Source of the DNA: Acidobacteriota bacterium
Lineage (GTDB): Bacteria > Acidobacteriota > Thermoanaerobaculia > Multivoradales > JAHEKO01
Direction of reading: 5' to 3'
DNA length: 11,842 bases
Assembly (NCBI GenBank): GCA_030610025.1
Contig: JAUWSP010000030.1
Span: forward strand, 1-11,842
A program made the translations under genes and the position numbers. The stretch's first letter is position 1, and the number at the start of each line of letters is the position of its first letter. Below are positions 1 through 7,140 of the stretch, piece by piece. The notes beneath the pieces are model-generated. The model made no database searches and had not been told where the DNA came from. It saw only the letters and a program-made list of their open reading frames with translations.

Positions 1-899
1 CCCCCAGGACTCTTCCCAGCAAGTACTTCTACGATGCCAGGGGCTCGAAGCTGTTCGAGGAGATTTGCGAGCTACCCGAGTACTACCAGACCCGAACGGA
101 GCTGGCCTTGTTGGAACAGTTCGGGGCGGAGATCATGGCGGGTTTCCCCTCCGGCGACCTCATCGAGCTCGGCTCGGGTGCCAACCTGAAGATCCGGGCC
201 CTACTGGATGCCATCGAAAAGGATCAGCGGCGCCTGATTCGGTATGTCCCCGTGGACATCAGCGAGACCGCCCTGATCGAGGCAGCGGAGCACCTGCTGG
301 AGCTCTATCCGCATCTCACCATCATGGGCCTGGTGACCGACTTTCACCATCCGCTCGATCGACTCGACCATTCCAGAAGGAAACTCTTCCTATTCCTGGG
401 GAGCACCATTGGCAATCTCGATGGTGATCAGGCATTGGAGTTTCTCTCGAGCGTGGCGGCGCTGATGGATGAGGACGACCGGTTTCTCCTCGGCCTGGAC
501 ACCCTCAAGGACCAGGCGGTCCTGGAAAGTGCCTACAACGATGCAGCCGGCGTGACGGCAGCCTTCAACAAGAACATCCTCTCGGTGGTGAACAGCGCCA
601 TGGATGCCGACTTCGATCAGGATGCCTTCGAGCATCTCGCCTTCTTCAATCGCGAAGAAGCACGGGTCGAAATGCATCTTGCTGCCCGACATGACATGAA
701 AGTCGAGATAGGAAATCTGGGACTGAAGATCAACCTCGACGAGGGCGAGACCATCCGCACCGAGATCTGCCGCAAGTTCGACCGCACCAGTGCCGAAGCC
801 ATGGTTCGCTCAGCGGGACTGCACATCTGCGAGTGGTACACGGATGCGGAGGGGGCCTTCGCTCTCGCCCTCTTGGAGAAGAGGAGCCAGCCGAGTTGA
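1..899 (+). CDS. egtD: L-histidine N-alpha-methyltransferase EgtD (5' end missing)
   Basis: The product would transfer three methyl groups from S-adenosylmethionine to the alpha-amino group of histidine, giving hercynine, the first step of ergothioneine synthesis in the cytoplasm. The reading frame is open from base 3, and 298 codons are visible. EgtD proteins are usually about 320 residues, so roughly 20 N-terminal residues lie outside the window. The family signature is clear: KYFYDARGSKLFEEI near the start, then LPEYYQTRTE, the SAM-binding stretch ELGSGANLK, PVDIS, and FLGSTIGNL, whose Asn contacts the amino group in the mycobacterial enzyme. The C-terminal substrate motif reads IRTEICRKF. 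In the mycobacterial enzyme the equivalent stretch has Glu-x-Ser, with Ser284 contacting the imidazole; here that Ser is Cys (codon 768-770). The stop codon overlaps the start of the fusion gene downstream, so the two are probably translationally coupled. The family assignment is near certain; hercynine as product is inferred from the family. Confidence 0.95.
   Translation, partial: PRTLPSKYFYDARGSKLFEEICELPEYYQTRTELALLEQFGAEIMAGFPSGDLIELGSGANLKIRALLDAIEKDQRRLIRYVPVDISETALIEAAEHLLELYPHLTIMGLVTDFHHPLDRLDHSRRKLFLFLGSTIGNLDGDQALEFLSSVAALMDEDDRFLLGLDTLKDQAVLESAYNDAAGVTAAFNKNILSVVNSAMDADFDQDAFEHLAFFNREEARVEMHLAARHDMKVEIGNLGLKINLDEGETIRTEICRKFDRTSAEAMVRSAGLHICEWYTDAEGAFALALLEKRSQPS
882..886 (+). 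promoter_or_regulatory. Shine-Dalgarno AGGAG deciding the TTG start of the fusion gene
   Basis: AGGAG lies inside the last codons of egtD, 9 bases before TTG at 896-898. A GTG at 905 has no comparable site. An ATG at 833 would add 21 residues with no similarity to the family, upstream of the first iron-sulfur cysteine. TTG at 896 puts the cluster cysteines at residues 9, 12, 16 and 42, the usual spacing from the N-terminus in this enzyme superfamily. Confidence 0.75.
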
Positions 900-3800
900 T
901 CGAGGTGAAGGATGGCCTCTGCGGGATCTGTCCTGCGGGCTGTTGGGTCCGGACCACGATCGAGGACGGCCAGCTACGGCAGGTCGAGCCCCTGCCCGAC
1001 CATCCACTGGGGATGATCTGCACGAACGGGGTCCACTCACCGGAGATTGTGCACGATCCACAGCGCCTTCAGCATCCCCTGAAGAGAGTCGGCCCCAAGG
1101 GCACCTTCGAATTCGAGCCTGTCTCCTGGGACGAGGCGATGGACACCATCGCGGGGCGGCTCCAGGCGATCAAAGCAGAGTCGGGCCCGGAGGCGACGGC
1201 GATCTATACCGGACGCGGCAGCTTCGAGCTCTCGCTGTGCGACATCTTCCAGCCCGCCGGTGTCGCCATTTCGTCGGCCTCCAGTGTCCTCTTCCCGTTC
1301 GGCTCGCCCAACACCCTGGGCGTCGGTGCCCTGTGCTACGTCTCTTTCGCGATGATCGCGCCCCACACGACCATGGGCGAGATGTACCACACCATGGACT
1401 TCGATATCGATCAGGCTCAGCTCATCGTGGTCTGGGGGGCCAACCCGGCCACGGATTCGCCGCCGCTGGCCCACGAGCAGATCCAGCGGGCTCGGCAGCG
1501 AGGCGCCGAGGTCGTGGTCATCGATCCTCGTCGTACTGAGACCGCCCGGGACGCTGGAGCCGAGTGGATTCCGATCCGCCCTGGAACTGACGGTGCGTTG
1601 GCCCTTGGGTTGATCAACGTCCTGGTCGAGGAAGAGCTCTACGACGAGGAGTTCGTGGACCAGTGGACGGTCGGGTGGGAGCCCCTGGTGGACTACATCC
1701 AGCACTTCCGACCCGAAGTGGTGGAGGAGATCACCGGCATACCGGCGGCCAAGGTGGTGGAGCTGGCAAGACGCATCGCCCAGGCGAGGGGTGCCAGCCC
1801 GGTCATGTACACAGGCCTCGAGTATGCGGACAGCGGCGTGCAGGCCATAAGGGCGGTCTTCACGCTCTGGGGGGTGGCCGGCCAGCTCGACGTGCCTGGT
1901 GGGCTGTTGTTCCGCATGAAGGAGAATCGGTTTCCCGTCAATCGTCAGGGTCTGGTCGCGAACCCGGATGTGCGTCAGGCGCTGGGCCGAGATCGCTTCC
2001 CCGTCTACAGTATGTACCGGGGGGAATCCCACGCGATCGCCCTACCGGACTCGATCCTGAAGGGCGAGCCCTACAAGATTCGCGCCCTGATGATCCTGGG
2101 CGGCTCGATCATTACGGCGTGGCCCAATCCTGCCGTTTGGCGCGAGGCCCTGGCAGCTCTGGATTTCCTAGTCACCATCGATCGCCACTTCACTGCCGAC
2201 TCAGCCTGGGCTGACATTGTTCTGCCGGCAACCACGGGCTACGAGATCAGCTCCTACATGACCTACGGCCCACTGTTCAAGATCCGCGACAAGCTCATCG
2301 AGCCGGTAGGTGAGGCCAGGGATGACTTTCACATCCTGTCGGATCTGGCCTCGCGCCTCGGTTACGGCGACCTGTACCCCCAGAGTGACGAGGAGCGCCT
2401 GCGACATGCGCTCGAGGGCTCCGGTTTTACACTCGAGGAGGTACGGGCCAACGACGGCGAAGTGCGTTGCCCGACAGTGATGACGCAGTACAAGAAATGG
2501 GAGAGGGGGCTGCTGCGCGAGGACGGTCAGCCAGGCTTCGACACCCCTTCCGGCAAATTCGAGATTGCCTCGAGCATCCTCGAAGAGCATGGCTACGATG
2601 CGCTTCCGGTCTACACCGAGCCGAAGGAGGGACCATTGGCACGGCCCGACCTGGCGCAGCGTTATCCGCTGGTGTTCAACTCCGGGGCGCGCATTTTCTC
2701 CGACTTCCGATCCCAGCATCACGGGGTGCCCGGACTTCAGCGCAAGGCGCCCGAGCCCCTGGTGACGCTGAACACCGGGGATGCAAGGGCGCGCGGCATC
2801 TCGTCCGGAGATTGGGTGTTCCTCGAGACCTCCCGTGGCCGGCTGAAGTACCGCGCCCAGGTCACCGACGACATCGTGCCTGGGGCCATCGAGGCCAACA
2901 TGGGGGGAGGGGGACCGCTGGGCACCGAGGCCTGGAGAGAGTGCAACGTGAATGACCTCACGGATCTGGCGAACTACGATCCGATCAGCGGATTTCCGGT
3001 CTACAAGGCCCTGCTGTGTGAGGTGATACGCGCCGATGGCAACGGCAGGACGATCGTCGAGCCGATTCGCGAGCAGAGCGAGGCCGACGCCAGTGCTGGA
3101 GCGATCGATCCAGTCCGTCCGGCGAGGCAGGTCTATCTGGACAACAACGCGACCTCGAACGTGAACCCCGAGGTCTTGGAAGCCATGCTGCCGTTTCTCA
3201 AAGACCAGGGTGGCAACCCCTCGAGCATTCATGGGCGGGGTGCGGTCGGCCGGGACGCCGTCGAAGGCGCCCGGCGAAAGGTGGCCCAGGTTCTCAACTG
3301 TACGGCACGCCGAATCGTCTTCACCAGCGGTGGAAGCGAAGCCGACAACCTGGCCATCAAGGGTCTCGGGTTTGCACTGCAGGAGAAGGGGAACCACATC
3401 ATCACCACAGCCATCGAGCATCCGGCGGTCCTCAACGCCTGCCGAGGCCTGGAGCCTTTCGGTTTCGAGACCACAGTCATCGAAGTGGATGCCGAGGGTC
3501 GAGTGGATCGACAGCGGTTGGCCGAGGCCCTGCGTCCCGAGACGATTCTGGTCAGTGTGATGATGGCCAACAACGAGATCGGTACCTTGCAGCCAATCGC
3601 CGACCTCGCGGCTCTGGCGCACGAGCACGGCGCCCTCTTCCACACCGATGCAGTGCAGGCTCTCGGCAAGATCCCTGTCGATGTGGAGGAGCTCGATGTG
3701 GACCTGCTGTCGCTCTCGGCCCACAAAGCCCATGGGCCCAAGGGAGTAGGTGCCCTCTATGTGAGGCAGGGTATCGACCTGTCTCCTCTCATCGATGGGG

Positions 3801-4288
3801 GTGGTCAGGAGCGCAAGCTGAGGTCCGGTACCGAGAACGTCCCGGGCATCGTGGGATTCGGCAAAGCCTGCGATCTGGCAGGGCGCTGGTTGAACCAGAA
3901 GGAGCCTCTGAGGGTTGCTGCCTTGCGCGATCGACTGGAAGCTGGAATTCGAGATCTGGTGCCCGGTGCCAAGCTCAATGGTCATCCTGTGGAGCGCCTT
4001 CCCAACACGCTCAATCTGTCTCTTCCCGGAATGCGAGGTGAGTCCCTGGTTCTCTTCCTCGATCGTCATGGGGTCTACTTCTCGTCAGGCTCGGCCTGCA
4101 AGTCGGGGAACCCGGCTCCATCGCATGTCTTGTTGTCGATCGGTCTCACCGAAGACGAGGCGCACTGCGCGGTGCGCCTCTCGCTTGGCGTGGACAACGA
4201 CGAAGCCGATATCGACTATGCCCTGGAGGCGTTGGGCGAGGTGATTCGAGAGAGCCAGAGCAGCGTGCGCTTCGTCTCGTGCCGTTGA
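896..4288 (+). CDS. Fusion of molybdopterin/[4Fe-4S] oxidoreductase and cysteine desulfurase; probable metallopterin-dependent ergothioneine synthase
   Basis: 1130 residues from a TTG start overlapping the egtD stop. Seen: an N-terminal [4Fe-4S] motif with C9, C12, C16 and C42; a bis-molybdopterin-binding core (about 45-560) with GANPATDSPP and VVIDPRRTETA; Cys147 in GALCYVSF, at the position of the metal-ligating Cys/SeCys of acetylene hydratase and formate dehydrogenase H; and a molybdopterin-dinucleotide-binding beta domain (about 585-715). A linker of about 30 residues follows, then a full class V desulfurase from YLDNNAT (747): TSGGSEADN, the PLP lysine K944 in SAHKAHGPKG, and the persulfide cysteine C1068 in SGSACKSG. 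There is no Tat or Sec signal, so it is cytoplasmic. Known: IscS supplies sulfur to formate dehydrogenase cofactor through FdhD. Inferred from egtD overlap: the desulfurase supplies sulfur that the metal centre inserts into hercynine C2, giving ergothioneine without oxygen. Alternative: the desulfurase only sulfurates its own Mo/W centre. Architecture is certain; the reaction is likely, not shown. Confidence 0.93.
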   Translation: MIEVKDGLCGICPAGCWVRTTIEDGQLRQVEPLPDHPLGMICTNGVHSPEIVHDPQRLQHPLKRVGPKGTFEFEPVSWDEAMDTIAGRLQAIKAESGPEATAIYTGRGSFELSLCDIFQPAGVAISSASSVLFPFGSPNTLGVGALCYVSFAMIAPHTTMGEMYHTMDFDIDQAQLIVVWGANPATDSPPLAHEQIQRARQRGAEVVVIDPRRTETARDAGAEWIPIRPGTDGALALGLINVLVEEELYDEEFVDQWTVGWEPLVDYIQHFRPEVVEEITGIPAAKVVELARRIAQARGASPVMYTGLEYADSGVQAIRAVFTLWGVAGQLDVPGGLLFRMKENRFPVNRQGLVANPDVRQALGRDRFPVYSMYRGESHAIALPDSILKGEPYKIRALMILGGSIITAWPNPAVWREALAALDFLVTIDRHFTADSAWADIVLPATTGYEISSYMTYGPLFKIRDKLIEPVGEARDDFHILSDLASRLGYGDLYPQSDEERLRHALEGSGFTLEEVRANDGEVRCPTVMTQYKKWERGLLREDGQPGFDTPSGKFEIASSILEEHGYDALPVYTEPKEGPLARPDLAQRYPLVFNSGARIFSDFRSQHHGVPGLQRKAPEPLVTLNTGDARARGISSGDWVFLETSRGRLKYRAQVTDDIVPGAIEANMGGGGPLGTEAWRECNVNDLTDLANYDPISGFPVYKALLCEVIRADGNGRTIVEPIREQSEADASAGAIDPVRPARQVYLDNNATSNVNPEVLEAMLPFLKDQGGNPSSIHGRGAVGRDAVEGARRKVAQVLNCTARRIVFTSGGSEADNLAIKGLGFALQEKGNHIITTAIEHPAVLNACRGLEPFGFETTVIEVDAEGRVDRQRLAEALRPETILVSVMMANNEIGTLQPIADLAALAHEHGALFHTDAVQALGKIPVDVEELDVDLLSLSAHKAHGPKGVGALYVRQGIDLSPLIDGGGQERKLRSGTENVPGIVGFGKACDLAGRWLNQKEPLRVAALRDRLEAGIRDLVPGAKLNGHPVERLPNTLNLSLPGMRGESLVLFLDRHGVYFSSGSACKSGNPAPSHVLLSIGLTEDEAHCAVRLSLGVDNDEADIDYALEALGEVIRESQSSVRFVSCR

Positions 4289-4294
4289 CGCGCC

Positions 4295-4373
4295 GGTTTC
4301 CTGGGCAGTGAGGGCTTGGGGCAGTGAGGCATCTCTCTCACGATTGGTAGTGGTAGTCCAGAATCCAGGAAAC
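4295..4373 (+). repeat. Inverted and direct repeats in the spacer after the fusion gene
   Basis: The arms GTTTCCTGG (4296-4304) and CCAGGAAAC (4365-4373) are perfect complements enclosing about 60 bases. Inside are two direct copies of GGGCAGTGAGG (4303-4313 and 4319-4329, period 16). The second copy can also form a small hairpin, GTGAG (4324-4328) with CTCAC (4337-4341). There is no T-run after the outer stem, so it is not a standard intrinsic terminator. It may be an RNA fold at the end of the egtD transcript or chance repetition. Confidence 0.4.
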
Positions 4374-4408
4374 AGGCCGGTGGAGTGGGAGGTTGAGAGG
4401 TCCGAGTT

Positions 4409-4457
4409 TCGATGGCATCCGTAGGTAACAGAACGAGGGTTACGCTCTCGATGGCAT
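4409..4457 (+). repeat. Direct repeat TCGATGGCAT before the DUF5996 gene
   Basis: TCGATGGCAT occurs at 4409-4418 and 4448-4457, 39 bases apart. Between them is an inverted pair, GTAAC (4425-4429) and GTTAC (4439-4443). I see no good -35/-10 pair in this spacer, so a promoter for the following gene cannot be placed. The repeats could flank a regulatory site, but nothing in the sequence proves it. Confidence 0.3.
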
Positions 4458-4475
4458 TCAACGGAGTGAATCGAA

Positions 4476-5306
4476 ATGACAGAACCTCATTTTCCAGATC
4501 TGAGTCTCGCGACGTGGCGGGGAACAAGGGATACTCTTCAGGGATACAGTCGGCTGCTGGGCGCCATCCGCCGCAGCTCGAGCCCTCGCCAGCGACATTG
4601 GGCCCATGTCACGCTTCAGGTGGTTCCTGAGGGTCTCATCACCACCCCGGTTCCTTGCAGCGACGGTACATTCGGTCTTCGACTCGACCTGGTGCATCAC
4701 AAGCTTCGGATCCTGACGAGTGAAGGTCAGGGCCTCGAGCTGCCACTCGAGGGGCAGTCCCTGGCCCGGTTCTACTCGGAGGTCATGGCGGCCCTCGAGC
4801 CACTCGGTGTCCGCCCGAGTGTCGATGCCGAGCCGTTTTCGAACAGCTCGCCTGGCGAATGGGACCGGGAGGCCATTGAGCGGTTTCGGCGGGCCCTTGT
4901 CGAGATCGATGCGGTCTTCAAGGCCTTCAAGGGTGACCAGCGCCAGGAGACGTCTCCTGTCCATCTCTTTCCTCATCACTTCGACCTCGCGCTGTCCTGG
5001 TTCTCGGGACGACAGGTGCCCGGTCAGGAAGCAAAGGGCGAGGAGTGGTCCGACGAGCAGATGACCTTCGGGTTCGCCACCGGGGACGAGGTCATTCCAG
5101 AGCCCTACTTCTACGCCACCGCGTACCCGGAGCCAGAAGGGTTCGTCAGCTCTCGCCTTCCGGACCGGGCATACTGGAATCACGCAGGGTTCTCGGGTGC
5201 CATGCTGCCCTATTCAGCACTCGAACAGGTGGACGAGCCGCACCAACTCCTGGCGGAGTTCCTCCGACAGAGCCACGAGGCCGGAGCGTCTCGGATGGTG
5301 GGCTAG
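4476..5306 (+). CDS. DUF5996 family protein
   Basis: 276 residues of unknown function. The whole length follows what I recall of the DUF5996 family: an N-terminal W-x-x-T-x-x-TL segment (residues 14-21), HWAHVTLQV, GLITTPVPC, LDLVHHKLRI, FYSEVMAALEPLGV, SPVHLFPHHFDLALSWFSGR, then a C-terminal part with FYATAYPEPEGF and MLPYSALEQVDEP. No signal peptide or membrane helix is visible, so it should be cytoplasmic. The start ATG has GGAG at 4463-4466 with 9 bases of spacing. It lies 187 bases after the fusion gene on the same strand, so it could be co-transcribed or independent. A link to ergothioneine is only positional. Family members contain many conserved aromatic and His residues, but I know of no assigned reaction. 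Confidence 0.85.
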   Translation: MTEPHFPDLSLATWRGTRDTLQGYSRLLGAIRRSSSPRQRHWAHVTLQVVPEGLITTPVPCSDGTFGLRLDLVHHKLRILTSEGQGLELPLEGQSLARFYSEVMAALEPLGVRPSVDAEPFSNSSPGEWDREAIERFRRALVEIDAVFKAFKGDQRQETSPVHLFPHHFDLALSWFSGRQVPGQEAKGEEWSDEQMTFGFATGDEVIPEPYFYATAYPEPEGFVSSRLPDRAYWNHAGFSGAMLPYSALEQVDEPHQLLAEFLRQSHEAGASRMVG

Positions 5307-5330
5307 CCCCCACGTGGGCTTCGGAAGACG

Positions 5331-5522
5331 TCAGGCTGCGACTGAAGAGTCGGCCTGAGTCGGGTTCTCGAGCTCCAACCCATACCAGACCCTCTCGTAG
5401 GGAGCCAGGGTACGCATGGCACCCTCGGGATTCCCGCACTCGCGGCATACGGCCAACGTGCACTGGTGAGGTATCTCGAACGGGCGGCGAGTGAAGCAAA
5501 TCCAGCAAAAGAGTTTCAGCAT
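5331..5522 (-). CDS. Small CxxC/CxxC protein, possible zinc ribbon
   Basis: 63 residues, starting MLKLFCWICFTRRPFE. It has two Cys pairs, C6-x-x-C9 and C26-x-x-C29, plus C21 and H19, which suggests one bound zinc as in rubredoxin-like zinc ribbons. The C-terminal half has a conserved-looking LAPYERVWYGLELEN stretch. The start is uncertain: the upstream AGGA (5525-5528) is only 2 bases from the ATG, and an in-frame ATG at 5591 would give 86 residues. It is convergent with the DUF5996 gene, ends 24 bases from it, and lies on the same strand as the metal-transport genes, 183 bases beyond them. I do not recognise a named family. The cysteine pattern makes a real gene more likely than a chance ORF, but I am not sure. 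Confidence 0.45.
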   Translation of the reverse strand: MLKLFCWICFTRRPFEIPHQCTLAVCRECGNPEGAMRTLAPYERVWYGLELENPTQADSSVAA

Positions 5523-5705
5523 AGTCCTATCCGGAGGACCATGGAGTGCAAGCGAGATGCCATGGCGATCGCTGGACGAACCGGGTCGCAAGGCACTGGA
5601 ACTGTTGGATTCGAGTCGAAGGTGACCGGAAGAGCCGACTCCGGGCAGGGAAAATTTACCCGGTGGCTTGCAGCATGACTCGGAAGAAAGTCCTTGTCAG
5701 ACGGG

Positions 5706-7136
5706 TCAGTCTTGCTCCGCCCAGGCCTGGATTCGCACGATGGCCTCGGCGTTGGCTTCTTCGCTTCCGAACGGGTCGAAGCCAAAGTCCTCACCGGTCT
5801 GCCTGGCGATGAGCTGATAGGACTCGTCACGCATAAGAGGTGGGACTGTAGGTGCTAGGAGCTCGAGGGCGATGGTGACGCCTCGCGGGTCGTCGTTTTC
5901 CAACAGGAGCTCGGCCGCCCTCAGACTCACCAGGGGCTCGGTCTCCACGGCGGCCAACTCGACCATGAGGTCCCGGCCTTCCACGGACTCGACGATGGCC
6001 AGGACCTCGAGCCAGCCCTCGCGCTCCGAGGTGTCGGCCTCCGGTAGGCGGACACCCAGTCGCTCCCAGCCGTCTCGAGCCTGCTGCAGGTTCCCTGCAA
6101 TGCAAGCGTTGTCGCCACGACACCCGGTCGCAAGCTCATTCCACAAGGCGCCATCGCCTACGGAATCGGCAACTTCCTCATCGTGCTCGGTCTCCCAATC
6201 ATGCTCGTGGGCTATCTGCAGAAAGGTGCTGCTGGTGAAGAAGACGCTCAGGCCTACCAGGATCAGGCCGATGGCAGCGAGTCCGGCGGCTGCTTTGAGC
6301 ATCGCTCCGATCCGATTCGGCGCTGCCAGGATCGAGTAGAAGAGTCCCGCCAACAGGAGAGCGCCACCCAAAGAGGCCACTACCGATGGACCCGTGGGGA
6401 GGTCGAAACGGTAGGAGGCGGTCAGTCCCACCGCGCAGGCTGCGATTCCGACACCCCAGCCGATCAAGAGTCGCGTGCTGATCCGATGGGCGAAAAGTGA
6501 GGCGATGACCGCCGGAATAACGAGGAACGAGAAGACGAGCAGAACACCGGCGATGCCCACCGACGAAGTGATCACGAAGGCGAAGGTGACATAGAAAATG
6601 AAGTCCCAGAGCCGGATGTTGCGACCTTCGGCGTAGGCCTGATCGGGGTGGAATGAGATCTGGAAAAACCGCCTTCGCAGGGCAAAATGGAGGAGTCCGA
6701 CAAGGCTGTAGATGATCGCCGTCTTGATGATGGTCGGCCACTGCACCCAGAGTAGGGCCCCGGTCAGGGTTTCTTTGATGTGCTCCGAGCCCTCGGGAGC
6801 TCGATCGGCGACCAGGATGGCCAGGGCCAGGGCCACGGCATAGGTAATGCCGATGATCGCCTCCTGGGGGATTCGCTCGTGTCGCATCCTGGTGACCGCA
6901 AAGATGCCGGCGCCGATGACGGCGAAGGTGAGGGAGAACAGGTAGGCGGTCTGGCTGTGTGGGCTCAGCCCCAGCAGGAATCCGAAGGTCGCCCCCAGAG
7001 CGGCGATTTGCGCCAGGGCCAGATCTACGAAGATGACCTTCCTCTGGATGACATGCAGACCCAGGTAGGCATGGATTCCCACCAGGACGACGCAGGCCGC
7101 GAAGGGTGCCGCCATCAACTCGAACAACTCGTGCAT
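5706..7136 (-). CDS. Metal (probably zinc) ABC-3 family permease with C-terminal HEAT-like extension
   Basis: Inner-membrane permease of the ZnuB/TroC/MntB family, importing a divalent metal delivered by the binding protein encoded just upstream. Residues 1-275 match the family: hydrophobic helices starting at about 10, the VIFVDLALAQIAALGA segment (34-49), EAIIGITYA (92-100), SEHIKETLTGALLWV (117-131), and SSVGIAGVLLVFSFLVIPA (191-209). Family members end near 260-300 residues; this one has 476. The extra part has another hydrophobic helix (about 283-300), an acidic, His-rich stretch (HEHDWETEHDE, 310-320), a Cys pair (C339, C345) that could form a disulfide, and a helical HEAT-like region (about 375-476) ending with the GEDFGFDPFGSEE type motif common after HEAT repeats. 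The start has GGAGGA (7144-7149) 7 bases upstream and lies 4 bases after the preceding stop, so it is one operon. Zinc rather than manganese is inferred from the His-rich context. Confidence 0.9.
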   Translation of the reverse strand: MHELFELMAAPFAACVVLVGIHAYLGLHVIQRKVIFVDLALAQIAALGATFGFLLGLSPHSQTAYLFSLTFAVIGAGIFAVTRMRHERIPQEAIIGITYAVALALAILVADRAPEGSEHIKETLTGALLWVQWPTIIKTAIIYSLVGLLHFALRRRFFQISFHPDQAYAEGRNIRLWDFIFYVTFAFVITSSVGIAGVLLVFSFLVIPAVIASLFAHRISTRLLIGWGVGIAACAVGLTASYRFDLPTGPSVVASLGGALLLAGLFYSILAAPNRIGAMLKAAAGLAAIGLILVGLSVFFTSSTFLQIAHEHDWETEHDEEVADSVGDGALWNELATGCRGDNACIAGNLQQARDGWERLGVRLPEADTSEREGWLEVLAIVESVEGRDLMVELAAVETEPLVSLRAAELLLENDDPRGVTIALELLAPTVPPLMRDESYQLIARQTGEDFGFDPFGSEEANAEAIVRIQAWAEQD

Positions 7137-7140
7137 TCAA

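Noticed and set aside
833..895. ATG at 833 as start of the fusion protein
   Set aside because: It would overlap egtD by 67 bases and add 21 residues unlike the family before the cluster cysteines. TTG at 896 has a better-placed Shine-Dalgarno.
1037..2032. 331-codon minus-strand frame inside the metallopterin domain
   Set aside because: Same reason: a low-complexity translation opposite a well-supported gene.
3080..3135. Possible frameshift or assembly join creating the fusion
   Set aside because: The reading frame is continuous through the linker, both domains are complete, and there is no start codon with a ribosome-binding site at the domain border. A chimeric assembly cannot be fully excluded without reads.
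2201..4069. 622-codon open frame on the minus strand inside the fusion gene
   Set aside because: It is antisense to a gene with clear domains and catalytic motifs in the plus frame. Its translation has no recognisable domain, and such long mirror frames are common in GC-rich genes.
4412..4630. 72-codon plus-strand ORF overlapping the DUF5996 start
   Set aside because: It runs in another frame over the DUF5996 coding region, and its translation shows no family features.
5309..5318. CCCACGTGGG palindrome between convergent genes as a bidirectional terminator
   Set aside because: It is a perfect 10-base palindrome but leaves no loop and has no T-run; it may be chance.
5641..5663. CCGGG/CCCGG inverted repeat after the permease gene as a terminator
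   Set aside because: The stem is only 5 bases with a 13-base loop and has no T-run on either strand.
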